Below are positions 38,554 to 46,310 of a stretch of DNA of 64,000 bases, piece by piece. Under the pieces are notes generated by a model. That model was not told the DNA's origin and did not search any database. It worked only from the letters and a program-made list of their open reading frames with translations. The DNA comes from Sinorhizobium terangae (GTDB lineage Bacteria > Pseudomonadota > Alphaproteobacteria > Rhizobiales > Rhizobiaceae), in assembly GCF_029714365.1 (NCBI RefSeq), contig NZ_CP121659.1, forward strand, positions 2,896,501 through 2,960,500, given 5' to 3'. The first letter of the stretch is position 1; each line of letters starts with the position of its first letter. A program made the translations under genes and the position numbers.

Positions 38554-40446
38554 TCAGCGGGGTGCACCCTCGCAGTCCTCGATCGCGTCGAGGAGCGCCT
38601 GGAAGCGGGGATGGTCGCGAATGGGGTCGAGATCCGAATCGTGTTTGAACCAGTGGAGGTGGTAGCTCGAGCTCTGCGGCACGACCGTCTCGAGGAGATC
38701 GAGCGCGCGCTCGCCCTCGCCGAGAAGCGAATAGACACAGGCGGCATTGTATTGCGCAACAACATCGTCCGGGTCGATCGCCAGCGCGCGGGCCACCCAT
38801 TCCTTGGCGCTCTCGGCTTCGCCCATATGCGCAAGCGCCAGTGCACCGCGATGGGCCGGGCTGGCGTTTTCCGGGTGCCGCTCCAGCGCTCTTTTCGCCC
38901 GTTCGATGCCGATGCGTGCCCAGCGCTGGCGCTCGGGCTCCATGCCGAGTGAGAAATAGCAACCCATCAAATGAATTGGCGAAAAGTAGTCGTCAGGTCG
39001 GATCCCGGCCGCACGCTCGAAGAAGCCGATTGCTTCTTGAAATCGACCCTGTGCGAACAGGAAACGGCCATAGTACAAGTTCGCCTCGTAGAGCGAAGGC
39101 TCTAGCGCCAGAGCCTGGCGAAACTCACGGCCCGCCTCCTCCGTTTGTCCGTCGTGGGTCAATGCCAACCCGCGTGAGGCGTGCGCTTCTGCCAGGTTTG
39201 GGTCAAGGGCCAGCGCCCTGGCGCTCATCTCGAAAATGCTCTCGAGCGGAAAATCCTTTTCGTGCCAGTCTCGGATCGCGCATTCGCATTCGGCTATGCC
39301 TGCATAGGCACGGGCATAGTTCGGATCGAGTTCGACAGCCTTCAGGAACATCCGGCGCGCGAGCAGAAGGTAGGGCCGGGTCCAGGTACGCGAGAACTGG
39401 CGGCCGCGAAGGTAGTAGGTATAGGCCTCCACGGAGGTGGTCGGATCGCTCTCGATCGCCTTCTTCTCTTCCGGCAGCAGCTTGATCCTGAGCTGGTCGA
39501 CGATCGCGTGCGTGATCTCGTCCTGGATCATGAAAATGTCCGTGAGTTCGCGGTCGTAGCGGTCGGCCCAAAGATGCCCTCCGGTCTGCGCGTCGATAAG
39601 CTGGCCGGTGATGCGGACGCGCTCGCCTACCTTGCGGACACTGCCTTCGAGAATGAAGCGAACGCCGAGTTCCTGGGCGATCTGCTTCACCTTCACCGGC
39701 TTGCCCTTGTAGGTGAAGACGGTGTTCCGGGCGACGACATGAAGGCGCGAGATCTTCGAGAGATCGGTGATGATGTCCTCGGTGATGCCGTCGGAGAAAT
39801 ATTCCTGCTCCGGGTCGTGGCTCATGTTCGTGAAGGGCAGAACCGCAACCGAAAGCTCATAGCCGGGTTCCACCGCGACGGCGACCGGCTCCGCTGGCTT
39901 CTGGGCAGCCACGTCGCCGAAGGAGATGGTGTAGACGCGCACACTCGGGGCAATGTTCTTCAATGCGTGCTCGCCCTTGTCCACGAAGCCGAGGTCGAGC
40001 CGCGAGCCGACGTGATCGCGTACCGAGGCAGAAACCGCGATGCCGGAGGGCTCGGCCAAGCCTTCGAGCCTCGCCGCAACGTTCACGCCGTCACCGAAAA
40101 TGTCGCCGTCTTCGACGATGACATCGCCGAGGTGAACACCGATCCTGAGCTCGATGCGCCTGTTCCTTGGCAGTCCTTCGTTCCTTGCGAGCATGCCGCG
40201 CTGAATTTCTGCCGCGCAAGCGACCGCATTCACCACGCTCGAGAATTCGACGAGCATGCTGTCACCCGCAAGTTTGACGACACGTCCCTTGTGGGTTGCA
40301 ATCTTGGGCTCCAGGAACTCGCGGCGATGTCTTTTCATTGCTGCCAGCGTGCCGGCCTCATCGGTACCCATGAGACGGCTGTAACCCACGACTTCGGCAG
40401 CGAGGATGGCGGTCAGACGACGTTCCAAGAGACCCTCGATTTTCAT
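38554..40446 (-). CDS. Class III adenylate/guanylate cyclase with TPR domain
   Basis: 630 residues. The N-terminal class III catalytic domain (about 8-175) has LAAEVVGYSRLMG, in which E18 sits where many relatives have the first metal-binding aspartate, then D62 in LAGDSMLVEF and GDGVNVAARLEGLAEPSG with the conserved Asn/Arg pair. A middle domain (about 205-315, LSVAVLPFTNMSHDPEQEYF) is the TolB-like segment usual in this rhizobial family. TPRs fill about 350-610. No membrane span is evident. ATG 40446 replaces an upstream TTG. It is convergent with the PhzF gene, three bases apart. Confidence 0.85.
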   Translation of the reverse strand: MKIEGLLERRLTAILAAEVVGYSRLMGTDEAGTLAAMKRHRREFLEPKIATHKGRVVKLAGDSMLVEFSSVVNAVACAAEIQRGMLARNEGLPRNRRIELRIGVHLGDVIVEDGDIFGDGVNVAARLEGLAEPSGIAVSASVRDHVGSRLDLGFVDKGEHALKNIAPSVRVYTISFGDVAAQKPAEPVAVAVEPGYELSVAVLPFTNMSHDPEQEYFSDGITEDIITDLSKISRLHVVARNTVFTYKGKPVKVKQIAQELGVRFILEGSVRKVGERVRITGQLIDAQTGGHLWADRYDRELTDIFMIQDEITHAIVDQLRIKLLPEEKKAIESDPTTSVEAYTYYLRGRQFSRTWTRPYLLLARRMFLKAVELDPNYARAYAGIAECECAIRDWHEKDFPLESIFEMSARALALDPNLAEAHASRGLALTHDGQTEEAGREFRQALALEPSLYEANLYYGRFLFAQGRFQEAIGFFERAAGIRPDDYFSPIHLMGCYFSLGMEPERQRWARIGIERAKRALERHPENASPAHRGALALAHMGEAESAKEWVARALAIDPDDVVAQYNAACVYSLLGEGERALDLLETVVPQSSSYHLHWFKHDSDLDPIRDHPRFQALLDAIEDCEGAPR

Positions 40447-40637
40447 CTTGTGTCCGAACAAGCTAACTTATCCTTTTATGCACCGGATGTCGTGTGGATA
40501 CTACCGCATCTCCGTAGCACAGCCGCCAAAGGCGGATCTGTTTCAAATGGAACGGTTTCGTGAGCCTCAACCAGTCCGGGTGCTGCCGCATTACGTCCGA
40601 GGCGCGGCAGAGGAAAGCGCATCAATGAAACGACCTA

Positions 40638-40793
40638 CTACGGCCGCACAAGCACTGTGATCATCATCACCGCGATCGCGAAAACGGCGATCTTCCAGAA
40701 ATCGCGTCGTTGCCGCAGCCCCGGAAGGCCGAGCGGCTTGATGACTTGAACAGACATCGCGAGCAGAAAGAGTGCCATCAGGATTTTCGACAT
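40638..40793 (-). CDS. 51-residue membrane protein, unknown function
   Basis: A short frame on the minus strand: MSKILMALFLLAMSVQVIKP, then LGLPGLRQRRDFWKIAVFAI and AVMMITVLVRP. It has two hydrophobic segments separated by a basic loop (RQRRDFWK). This pattern is common for conserved small rhizobial membrane proteins. The ribosome binding site is weak, so coding status is likely but not certain. It lies between the cyclase gene (same strand, downstream) and the MFS gene. Confidence 0.5.
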   Translation of the reverse strand: MSKILMALFLLAMSVQVIKPLGLPGLRQRRDFWKIAVFAIAVMMITVLVRP

Positions 40794-41023
40794 TCATTCG
40801 ATTCCCGCAGAGTTCCGCAGTGATGCCCCCACAAGGGATGGGGCGGAAGACGCTTATGCACTTTTTCTCGTCCCTCTCGCCAGCGTCATACCGCCGTCAC
40901 TTTTCGTCGCATAGAGGGCTATTGTTTCCGCCACCGATTTGCAATGACGGGTAGCACAAAATCCGGCTGGCAATTGCGGGAACTCGCCCCTAGCTTGCTG
41001 ACAGCAGAACGATTTTCGGATTG

Positions 41024-42331
41024 ATGATGAGAAAGAACCTGCTTCCCGTCGCTGCGCTCCTGGCTGGCACCCTGTTTCTCTTTCTTGGAAACGGTCTGCA
41101 GAGTCTGCTCCTGCCGGTGCGCGGCACGGCCGAGGGATACCCGACAACCATTCTCGGCCTTCTCGGCACGTCCTGGGCCTCCGGCTTCGTCCTCGGCTGC
41201 TTTCTAGGCCCGAACGTCGTCAAGCGCATCGGGCACGTGCGCGCCTTCAGTGTCTTTACCGCCCTGATAGCGATCATCTCGTTGTTGACCGGCATCCTGG
41301 TCGATCCCATCTGGTGGGTTGTCTTGCGCGCGGTCACGGGTTTCTCGACCGCCGGGACGTCGATGATCATCGAAAGCTGGTTGAACGAACGCGCCACCAA
41401 TGAAAGCCGCGGCGTGATTTTCTCGCTCTACATCGCGATCACGCTTTTCGGTGTCGTCGGCGGCCAGATGATGATCCCTTTCGGCGAGACGTCTACGACC
41501 TTCTTCTTCATGATCTGCGGCATTCTCTATTGCGTCGCAATGCTGCCGACGCTGCTTTCCAAGGCTGCCTCGCCGCAACCGCTGAAACAGGTCCGGCTCG
41601 ATCTGCGCGGCCTCTATCGCAATTCACCGGTATCTTTTCTGGGCATCCTTCTGGTCGGCATCGCGAACGGCGCCTTCGGCACGCTTGGCGCCGTCTTCGG
41701 CCGCCAGGCCGGTCTTTCCGACAGCACCGTCGCGACGATGATGAGCGTGGCGATCTTTTCGGGAGCCGTCATGCAACTGCCTGCGGGCCGTATTTCCGAC
41801 CGTGTCGACCGCCGCTACGTGCTGGCTGTGCTGGCCGGCATCGGCGCTCTTGCGGGCCTCCTGATCTTCCTCGTCGAACCGAGCCAGGTCTGGATCGTTT
41901 TGACGCTGATCGCCATCTACGGTGCCGCCGCCAACGCCCTCTACCCAATCGCGGTCTCCCACGCCAACGACTTCGCCACGCCGGAAGAATTCGTCAAGGT
42001 TTCGGGCGGCCTCTTGCTGCTCTACGGCATTGGCACGATCATCGGCCCGACGATCGGTGGGCCGATCATGACCGCAACGGGACCTTACGGCCTGTTCATG
42101 ATCACGGCTTGCGCGCATATGCTAATCACGGCCTACGCGATGGTTCGCAGCCGCCGCCGCGCGCCGGTTCCGGTCGCCGAGCGCGACGCCTTCTCGCCGG
42201 TCAATGCCGGTACGCCGACGACGCCGGAAAGCCTGCAGCTTTCGCCGCGCGCCGCGCCCCTTGACGAACTGCGCGAGGAGGATGTCAGCGACAACCCCGA
42301 GGAAGAGGAGAGATCGAATGAGCCTGTTTGA
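41024..42331 (+). CDS. MFS transporter (YcaD-like)
   Basis: 435-residue 12-span permease of the major facilitator superfamily. The start LLPVAALLAGTLFLFLGNGL is the first span. GCFLGPNVVKRIGHVRAF holds the loop 2-3 basic motif and PAGRISDRVDRRYV the matching loop 8-9 motif. A charged cytoplasmic tail ends the protein. Start could also be ATG 41027. The stop overlaps the DUF1192 gene by 14 bases. The substrate is unknown; YcaD-type members are thought to export small organics. Confidence 0.88.
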   Translation: MMRKNLLPVAALLAGTLFLFLGNGLQSLLLPVRGTAEGYPTTILGLLGTSWASGFVLGCFLGPNVVKRIGHVRAFSVFTALIAIISLLTGILVDPIWWVVLRAVTGFSTAGTSMIIESWLNERATNESRGVIFSLYIAITLFGVVGGQMMIPFGETSTTFFFMICGILYCVAMLPTLLSKAASPQPLKQVRLDLRGLYRNSPVSFLGILLVGIANGAFGTLGAVFGRQAGLSDSTVATMMSVAIFSGAVMQLPAGRISDRVDRRYVLAVLAGIGALAGLLIFLVEPSQVWIVLTLIAIYGAAANALYPIAVSHANDFATPEEFVKVSGGLLLLYGIGTIIGPTIGGPIMTATGPYGLFMITACAHMLITAYAMVRSRRRAPVPVAERDAFSPVNAGTPTTPESLQLSPRAAPLDELREEDVSDNPEEEERSNEPV

Positions 42332-42506
42332 CGACGACCTCCCAAAGAAGAAGACAGCCCACGAGATCGGCAGCGATCTGTCGCTGCTCTCGGTCGATGA
42401 ACTGACGGCGCGCATCGCGCTCTTGACGGAGGAAATTGCGCGATTGGAGGCCGAACGGGAGCGCAAGTCGGCGAGCCGGTCCGCGGCCGACAAGCTCTTT
42501 CGCTAG
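42318..42506 (+). CDS. DUF1192 protein
   Basis: 62-residue alphaproteobacterial protein. FDDDLPKKKTAHEIGSDLSL and LSVDELTARIALLTEEIARL define the DUF1192 family; the second half is a coiled-coil helix. ATG 42318 has GAGGAG upstream at 42306-42311 within the MFS gene end. Cotranslated with the MFS gene. Function unknown. Confidence 0.88.
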   Translation: MSLFDDDLPKKKTAHEIGSDLSLLSVDELTARIALLTEEIARLEAERERKSASRSAADKLFR

Positions 42507-42575
42507 AGCGGGATGAGGAAAAGTGTGCGGTTCTCCGCCTGCATTCCGCGTCTCAACTCATCAGAATCGATCACG
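42505..42575. repeat. Intergenic palindrome, GGGATGAGGAAAA family (long copy)
   Basis: AGAGCGGGATGAGGAAAAGT, then CGGTTCTCCGCCTGCATTCC and CATCAGAATCGATCACG, as at 21887. It starts at the DUF1192 stop codon. Confidence 0.7.
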
Positions 42576-42638
42576 GCGCGGAAGCGATTTGCCTTGCGCA
42601 CGCGCGCTTCCTGCTTCGTGACCCGAAATAAACGCAAC

Positions 42639-42653
42639 TTAACGGCAAATTAA
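42639..42653. promoter_or_regulatory. CtrA-type box 1
   Basis: TTAACGGCAAATTAA is a perfect TTAA-N7-TTAA, the full CtrA binding consensus of alphaproteobacteria. The nearest downstream unit on the plus strand is the terminator at 42748; the rcdA gene is 400 bases away. Confidence 0.6.
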
Positions 42654-42685
42654 GCATTTTCGGCGATTGTCGAGTTATCCGGTTC

Positions 42686-42776
42686 CCCCGGACTCAGACA
42701 TTTTCTCCGACTGGCGAATGGGTCTGATTTCTCCCTGTTTTACCTTGAGAGCCGCTTTCCGCGGCTCTTTTTTTGT
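42686..42776 (+). ncRNA. Candidate CtrA-controlled small RNA
   Basis: A perfect CtrA box (42639-42653) is followed by a possible -10 (GTTATC, 42674-42679), and about 90 bases later by a textbook intrinsic terminator, with no frame between them. The predicted RNA has a CAGAC/GTCTG stem, a single-stranded pyrimidine stretch TTCTCCCTG and the terminator hairpin, the general build of Hfq-type small RNAs. The 5' end is inferred from the promoter; expression is unproven. Confidence 0.4.
42748..42774 (+). terminator. Intrinsic terminator in the DUF1192-rcdA gap
   Basis: AGAGCCGC-TTTCC-GCGGCTCT stem followed by seven T. It is 240 bases after the last upstream stop codon, so it more likely ends a separate short transcript. 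Confidence 0.85.
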
Positions 42777-42780
42777 CTTT

Positions 42781-42848
42781 CAGCGCCGCGCGTCCTTGGG
42801 ACACGCAAAGGACGCTGAAGCACTTGGAATTGCCGAATGATTTTGTCC
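42781..42848 (-). repeat. RIME-like element, reverse orientation
   Basis: CAGCGCCGCGCGTCC...GGACGCTG palindrome followed by AAGCACTTGGAATTGCCGAATGATTTTGTCC; same order as 51432-51494 and the reverse of 54587-54674. Confidence 0.7.
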
Positions 42849-42851
42849 GCG

Positions 42852-42875
42852 GAATCGACTCCGATCTGGGGAATC
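42852..42875. promoter_or_regulatory. Cluster of three GANTC (CcrM) sites
   Basis: GAATC (42852), GACTC (42857) and GAATC (42871) lie within 24 bases, just upstream of a CtrA box. GANTC is the target of the cell-cycle methylase CcrM. Confidence 0.55.
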
Positions 42876-42914
42876 AAGCGGGAGCAAACAGGGCATTTCA
42901 AAGAATTGTGGAGA

Positions 42915-42929
42915 TTAACCCTTTCTTAA
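42915..42929. promoter_or_regulatory. CtrA-type box 2, rcdA promoter
   Basis: TTAACCCTTTCTTAA is a second perfect TTAA-N7-TTAA, 121 bases before the rcdA ATG. It is consistent with direct control of rcdA by CtrA. Confidence 0.65.
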
Positions 42930-43050
42930 GAATACCCTTGCGCGGAATGCGGTAAGGGATCATTCTTCAACCATAGAGGGGGCCAGGGGAGCTTTTCCCG
43001 GAGTCGCCCGTTACCCGACCGTGATGCGTTTGAACCAGGGAAAACAGGCC

Positions 43051-43569
43051 ATGTCCGAGAGAGGATTGAATACCGTCAGTTTCGCGGGACACGCTGCGTC
43101 CTCGGCGCAGTTCAAGGCGCTCTATGCAGAAGGCATGGGCCTGGTCGAGGAAACCGCGAGCTATCTCGATGGACCTGGCCGTCTTGCCTCCAAGGCGCTG
43201 CCCCGCATGGCCTCGGTGCTCTACGCCGCAGAGTCTATGCGGCTTACCACGCGGCTGATGCAGATGGCCTCCTGGCTTCTGCTTCAGCGTGCCGTCAACA
43301 ACGGCGAAATGAGCCGCGATCAGGTTCTCTCGGAAAAGAGCAAGGTGCGCCTCGACAGCTTCAACGTCGATCGCAACGCGCCGGGCTGGAACGATCTCCC
43401 CGAGATGTTCCGCGATCTGATCGAACGATCGCTCCGCCTGCAGAACCGTGTCGCGTTACTCGACCGCGAGATTTACCGGCCGCAGGAGGCGACGACCTTC
43501 GTTCCGGACAACCAGAACGGCGTCAAGGCGCAGATCAAGCTGCTGCAAACCGCCTTCGGCACCAACTGA
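43051..43569 (+). CDS. rcdA: RcdA, adaptor for regulated CtrA proteolysis (DUF1465)
   Basis: 172-residue DUF1465 protein. In Caulobacter RcdA works with CpdR and PopA to deliver CtrA to ClpXP. Family blocks are VEETASYLDGPGRLASKALP, YAAESMRLTTRLMQMASWLL, LQRAVNNGEMS and LIERSLRLQNRVALLDREIY. ATG 43051 fits the family N-terminus; GTG 43021 and ATG 43024 are in frame upstream. The promoter carries a perfect CtrA box and clustered GANTC sites, suggesting a feedback loop in which CtrA controls its own degradation factor. Confidence 0.9.
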   Translation: MSERGLNTVSFAGHAASSAQFKALYAEGMGLVEETASYLDGPGRLASKALPRMASVLYAAESMRLTTRLMQMASWLLLQRAVNNGEMSRDQVLSEKSKVRLDSFNVDRNAPGWNDLPEMFRDLIERSLRLQNRVALLDREIYRPQEATTFVPDNQNGVKAQIKLLQTAFGTN

Positions 43570-43601
43570 TAGCGACGCGCTGATCGTCCCTGACAATCTT
43601 G

Positions 43602-43630
43602 AACCCGGCCGCGCGCCGGGTTTTCGTTTT
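43602..43630 (+). terminator. Intrinsic terminator after rcdA
   Basis: AACCCGGC/GCCGGGTT stem followed by TTTCGTTTT, about 30 bases after the rcdA stop. Confidence 0.8.
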
Positions 43631-43652
43631 GGGGCCATTGCTGCGCGCAAAC

Positions 43653-43676
43653 AAAAAAGCCCGGCAGAGCCGGGCT
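43653..43676 (-). terminator. Intrinsic terminator after rpmE
   Basis: On the minus strand AGCCCGG-CTCTG-CCGGGCT is followed by TTTTT, about 27 bases after the rpmE stop. Confidence 0.8.
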
Positions 43677-43702
43677 TCGAACACGCCGTAAAGGGCGAGC
43701 GA

Positions 43703-43924
43703 TCAGAGGCCGAGGCCTTCGAAGCGCTTCTTGAACTTGGAAACCCGGCCGCCGCGGTCGACGAGCTGCTGGTTGCCGCCGGTCCAGGCCGGATGCGACT
43801 TCGGATCGATTTCCAGGTTCATGGTGGCACCTTCCGCACCCCAGGTCGAGCGGGTTTCATATTCGGTGCCGTCGGTCATGACCACCTTGATCATGTGGTA
43901 GTCGGGATGGATGTCTGCCTTCAT
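43703..43924 (-). CDS. rpmE: Ribosomal protein L31
   Basis: 73-residue L31 of the 50S subunit. The start [20 protein letters not shown] and the end [16 protein letters not shown] are typical of alphaproteobacteria. There is no Cys, so it is the zinc-free form. ATG 43924 is clear; the longer frame upstream is not conserved. Divergent from the ABC transporter gene; the 260 bases between hold its promoter region and a RIME-like fragment. Confidence 0.96.
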   Translation of the reverse strand: MKADIHPDYHMIKVVMTDGTEYETRSTWGAEGATMNLEIDPKSHPAWTGGNQQLVDRGGRVSKFKKRFEGLGL

Positions 43925-44110
43925 AACAATCTTCCTAGAGTTCCAGGGTCCAATTGTCGCAAGGCATTGCGACTTTGGGACCGAACACGTAAATGGAGCC
44001 GCAGACCGCTCTTGGGCCGCGGCTCCCCAATTCGATGCCGTGCCTATACATGAAGGTCTGCGGGATAACAAGTGCCGCGCGGAAGACTTATAAAGAAGGC
44101 CTTCCACGCT

Positions 44111-44169
44111 AGTGCATTTCAAGGTGCTACAGCGACCTTAGCGCGTCCGATCGGACGCACGGCCTGTAG
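44111..44169 (+). repeat. RIME-like fragment
   Basis: AGTGCATTTCAAGGTGCTAC, AGCGACCTTAGCGCGTCC and GATCGGACGC parts match 54604-54674; it lacks the left GCATGAT half. It ends 15 bases before the ABC transporter start. Confidence 0.65.
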
Positions 44170-44184
44170 GCGATCGGGGGTCAT

Positions 44185-45987
44185 GTGTCCAGACGAGAAA
44201 ACCAACCGCCAGCTCGCAGATCCATTCGCCCGCTGGCCACAGTGCTGCCCTACCTCGCGCGATACCGCCGGCTGGTGATCGGAGCGGCGATCTCGCTGAC
44301 ACTCGCCGCAATCACCACCCTGACCTTGCCGATGGCCGTTCGGCGAATGATCGACAACGGCTTCTCCAATTCCGATTCCGGCTTCATCAACACCTATTTC
44401 TCCATGCTGATGGTGCTGGCCGTCGTGCTCGCCCTTGCCAGCGCATCGCGCTACTATTTCGTCATCTCGCTCGGCGAGCGCATTGTCGCCGATCTCCGCC
44501 GCGAGGTCTTTGCGAAGGTCACGCAGCTTTCCGCCTCCTTCTTCGACGTCAACCAGTCCGGAGAGATCGTTTCGCGCCTGACGGCCGACACGACGCAGAT
44601 CAAGTCAGCCGTCGGCGCCACCGCCTCGGTGGCGCTGCGCAATCTGATCCTCTGTCTCGGCGCCATTGGCATGATGATCTATACCAGCCCGAAGCTTTCG
44701 AGCCTCGTGCTTGCGGCGATCCCCATCATCGTCTTTCCCCTCGTCGGTTTCGGCCGATCCGTCCGCCGGCGTTCGCGCCAGGCGCAGGACACCCTTGCCA
44801 CGGCCTCGGCCTATGCCGGCGAGGCAATCGCCGCAGCCCGCACGGTCCAGGCCTTCAATGGTGAGGAAAGTGCCAACCGGCATTTTGGCAGCGCGGTGGA
44901 AGACGCCTATGGTGCCGCCCGCGCCGCGATCCGGGCGCGGTCGATCCTTACCGGTTTCGCCATCACCATGGTCTTCGGCAGCGTCGTCGCGGTGCTCTGG
45001 TTCGGCGCGCGCGACGTGCTTTCTGGAACGCTCTCTGCGGGCACGCTCAGCCAGTTCCTGCTTTATTCGGTTTTCGCCGCCGGCAGCCTCGGTGCGCTCT
45101 CGGAAGTCTGGGGCGAACTCTCGCAGGCGGCAGGTGCCGCCGAGCGCCTCAACGAACTGCTGACCGAAGTGCCGCAGATCCAGGCGCCCGAGCACCCGGT
45201 CGCCATGCCGGTGCCGGCCCAGGGCGCCATCGCGTTTACCGATGTCCACTTCGCCTATCCCGCCAGACCTGACTACAAGAGCCTCAACGGCCTGAATTTT
45301 GCGGTCAAGCCCGGAGAAACCGTGGCGATCGTCGGCCCCTCGGGCGCGGGCAAGAGCACGGTCTTCTCGATGCTTCTGCGCTACTACGATCCGGTCAAAG
45401 GTGCCGTCACCGTCGACGGTATCGACGCCCGCAGTGCCGACCCGAAGGATTTGCGCGACCGCATCGCCATCGTGCCGCAGGACGTGACGGTCTTCGCCAC
45501 GTCCGTGCACGACAACATCGCCTTCGGTGCAGCGGATGCGAGCCGGGAAGCCGTGCGCGCAGCCGCCGTCGCCGCACAAGCCGACGAATTCATCGCAAGG
45601 CTGGACCAGGGCTATGACACTCAGGTCGGCGAGCGCGGAGTGACACTTTCCGGCGGCCAGCGCCAACGCATCGCGATCGCGCGGGCAATCCTCAGGAACG
45701 CACCGATCCTTCTCCTCGACGAGGCAACCTCAGCACTCGACGCCGAGAGTGAGACATTGGTGCAGACGGCGCTCGACGGGTTGATGCGGCAGCGCACGAC
45801 CATTGTCATCGCCCACAGGCTGGCGACCGTGCTCAAGGCCGACCGTATCCTGGTCATGGATCATGGCCGCGTCGTCGAGGAAGGCACCCATGCTTCGCTG
45901 ATCCGCCAAGGCGGCCTTTACGCGAAACTCGCCCGACTGCAGTTCGACCACGGCGCGGAAGCGCTATTCGTCGCAGCGCGATCTTAG
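44185..45987 (+). CDS. ABC exporter, ATP-binding/permease (MsbA-like half transporter)
   Basis: 600-residue type IV ABC exporter with six membrane spans (about residues 30-310) fused to the nucleotide-binding domain. Walker A is VGPSGAGKST, signature LSGGQRQRIAIARA, Walker B ILLLDEATSALD, and H-loop IVIAHRLAT. The GTG at 44185 is in frame after GGGGG; an ATG two bases earlier is in another frame. It works as a homodimer. MsbA-like, toxin- or lipid-export members look alike at this level, so the substrate is open. Confidence 0.9.
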   Translation: MSRRENQPPARRSIRPLATVLPYLARYRRLVIGAAISLTLAAITTLTLPMAVRRMIDNGFSNSDSGFINTYFSMLMVLAVVLALASASRYYFVISLGERIVADLRREVFAKVTQLSASFFDVNQSGEIVSRLTADTTQIKSAVGATASVALRNLILCLGAIGMMIYTSPKLSSLVLAAIPIIVFPLVGFGRSVRRRSRQAQDTLATASAYAGEAIAAARTVQAFNGEESANRHFGSAVEDAYGAARAAIRARSILTGFAITMVFGSVVAVLWFGARDVLSGTLSAGTLSQFLLYSVFAAGSLGALSEVWGELSQAAGAAERLNELLTEVPQIQAPEHPVAMPVPAQGAIAFTDVHFAYPARPDYKSLNGLNFAVKPGETVAIVGPSGAGKSTVFSMLLRYYDPVKGAVTVDGIDARSADPKDLRDRIAIVPQDVTVFATSVHDNIAFGAADASREAVRAAAVAAQADEFIARLDQGYDTQVGERGVTLSGGQRQRIAIARAILRNAPILLLDEATSALDAESETLVQTALDGLMRQRTTIVIAHRLATVLKADRILVMDHGRVVEEGTHASLIRQGGLYAKLARLQFDHGAEALFVAARS

Positions 45988-46134
45988 TGCATGTCGCCCA
46001 AAAAGTGCGTAGCGGTTTTGGGACAACGACATGCATAAAAACAAGGACCTAAAGCGCGTCGCATGACAAGGCGACGCGCTTTAGTGCATGTCGCCCAAAA
46101 GTGCGTAGCGGTTTTGCGGCAACGACATGCATAA
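45986..46134. repeat. Tandem pair of AGTGCATGTCGCCCAAAA repeats around an inverted repeat
   Basis: Two about 52-base copies (45986-46037 and 46083-46134) read AGTGCATGTCGCCCAAAAGT, GCGTAGCGGTTTTG and ACGACATGCATAA; each can fold through TGCATGTCG/CGACATGCA. Between them (46050-46082) is AAAGCGCGTCGC...GCGACGCGCTTT, a 12-bp dyad. A third copy is at 55974-56026. The first copy begins at the ABC transporter stop codon. Confidence 0.75.
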
Positions 46135-46310
46135 GAGGGGAGCAAGCGCGCAGCAATCCATTCCCATTGGATGCGCCGCGCTTAGACTTTCGTCGTCCAA
46201 CCGCGGCTGATCCACTCTGCGCCATTGCACAGCGGGAGCCGGACCCTATTCTTAAAGGGCCGGCCCTTCGCAGCCGGCATCGCCACGACGAGTTTGGGAG
46301 GATTTTCCGC

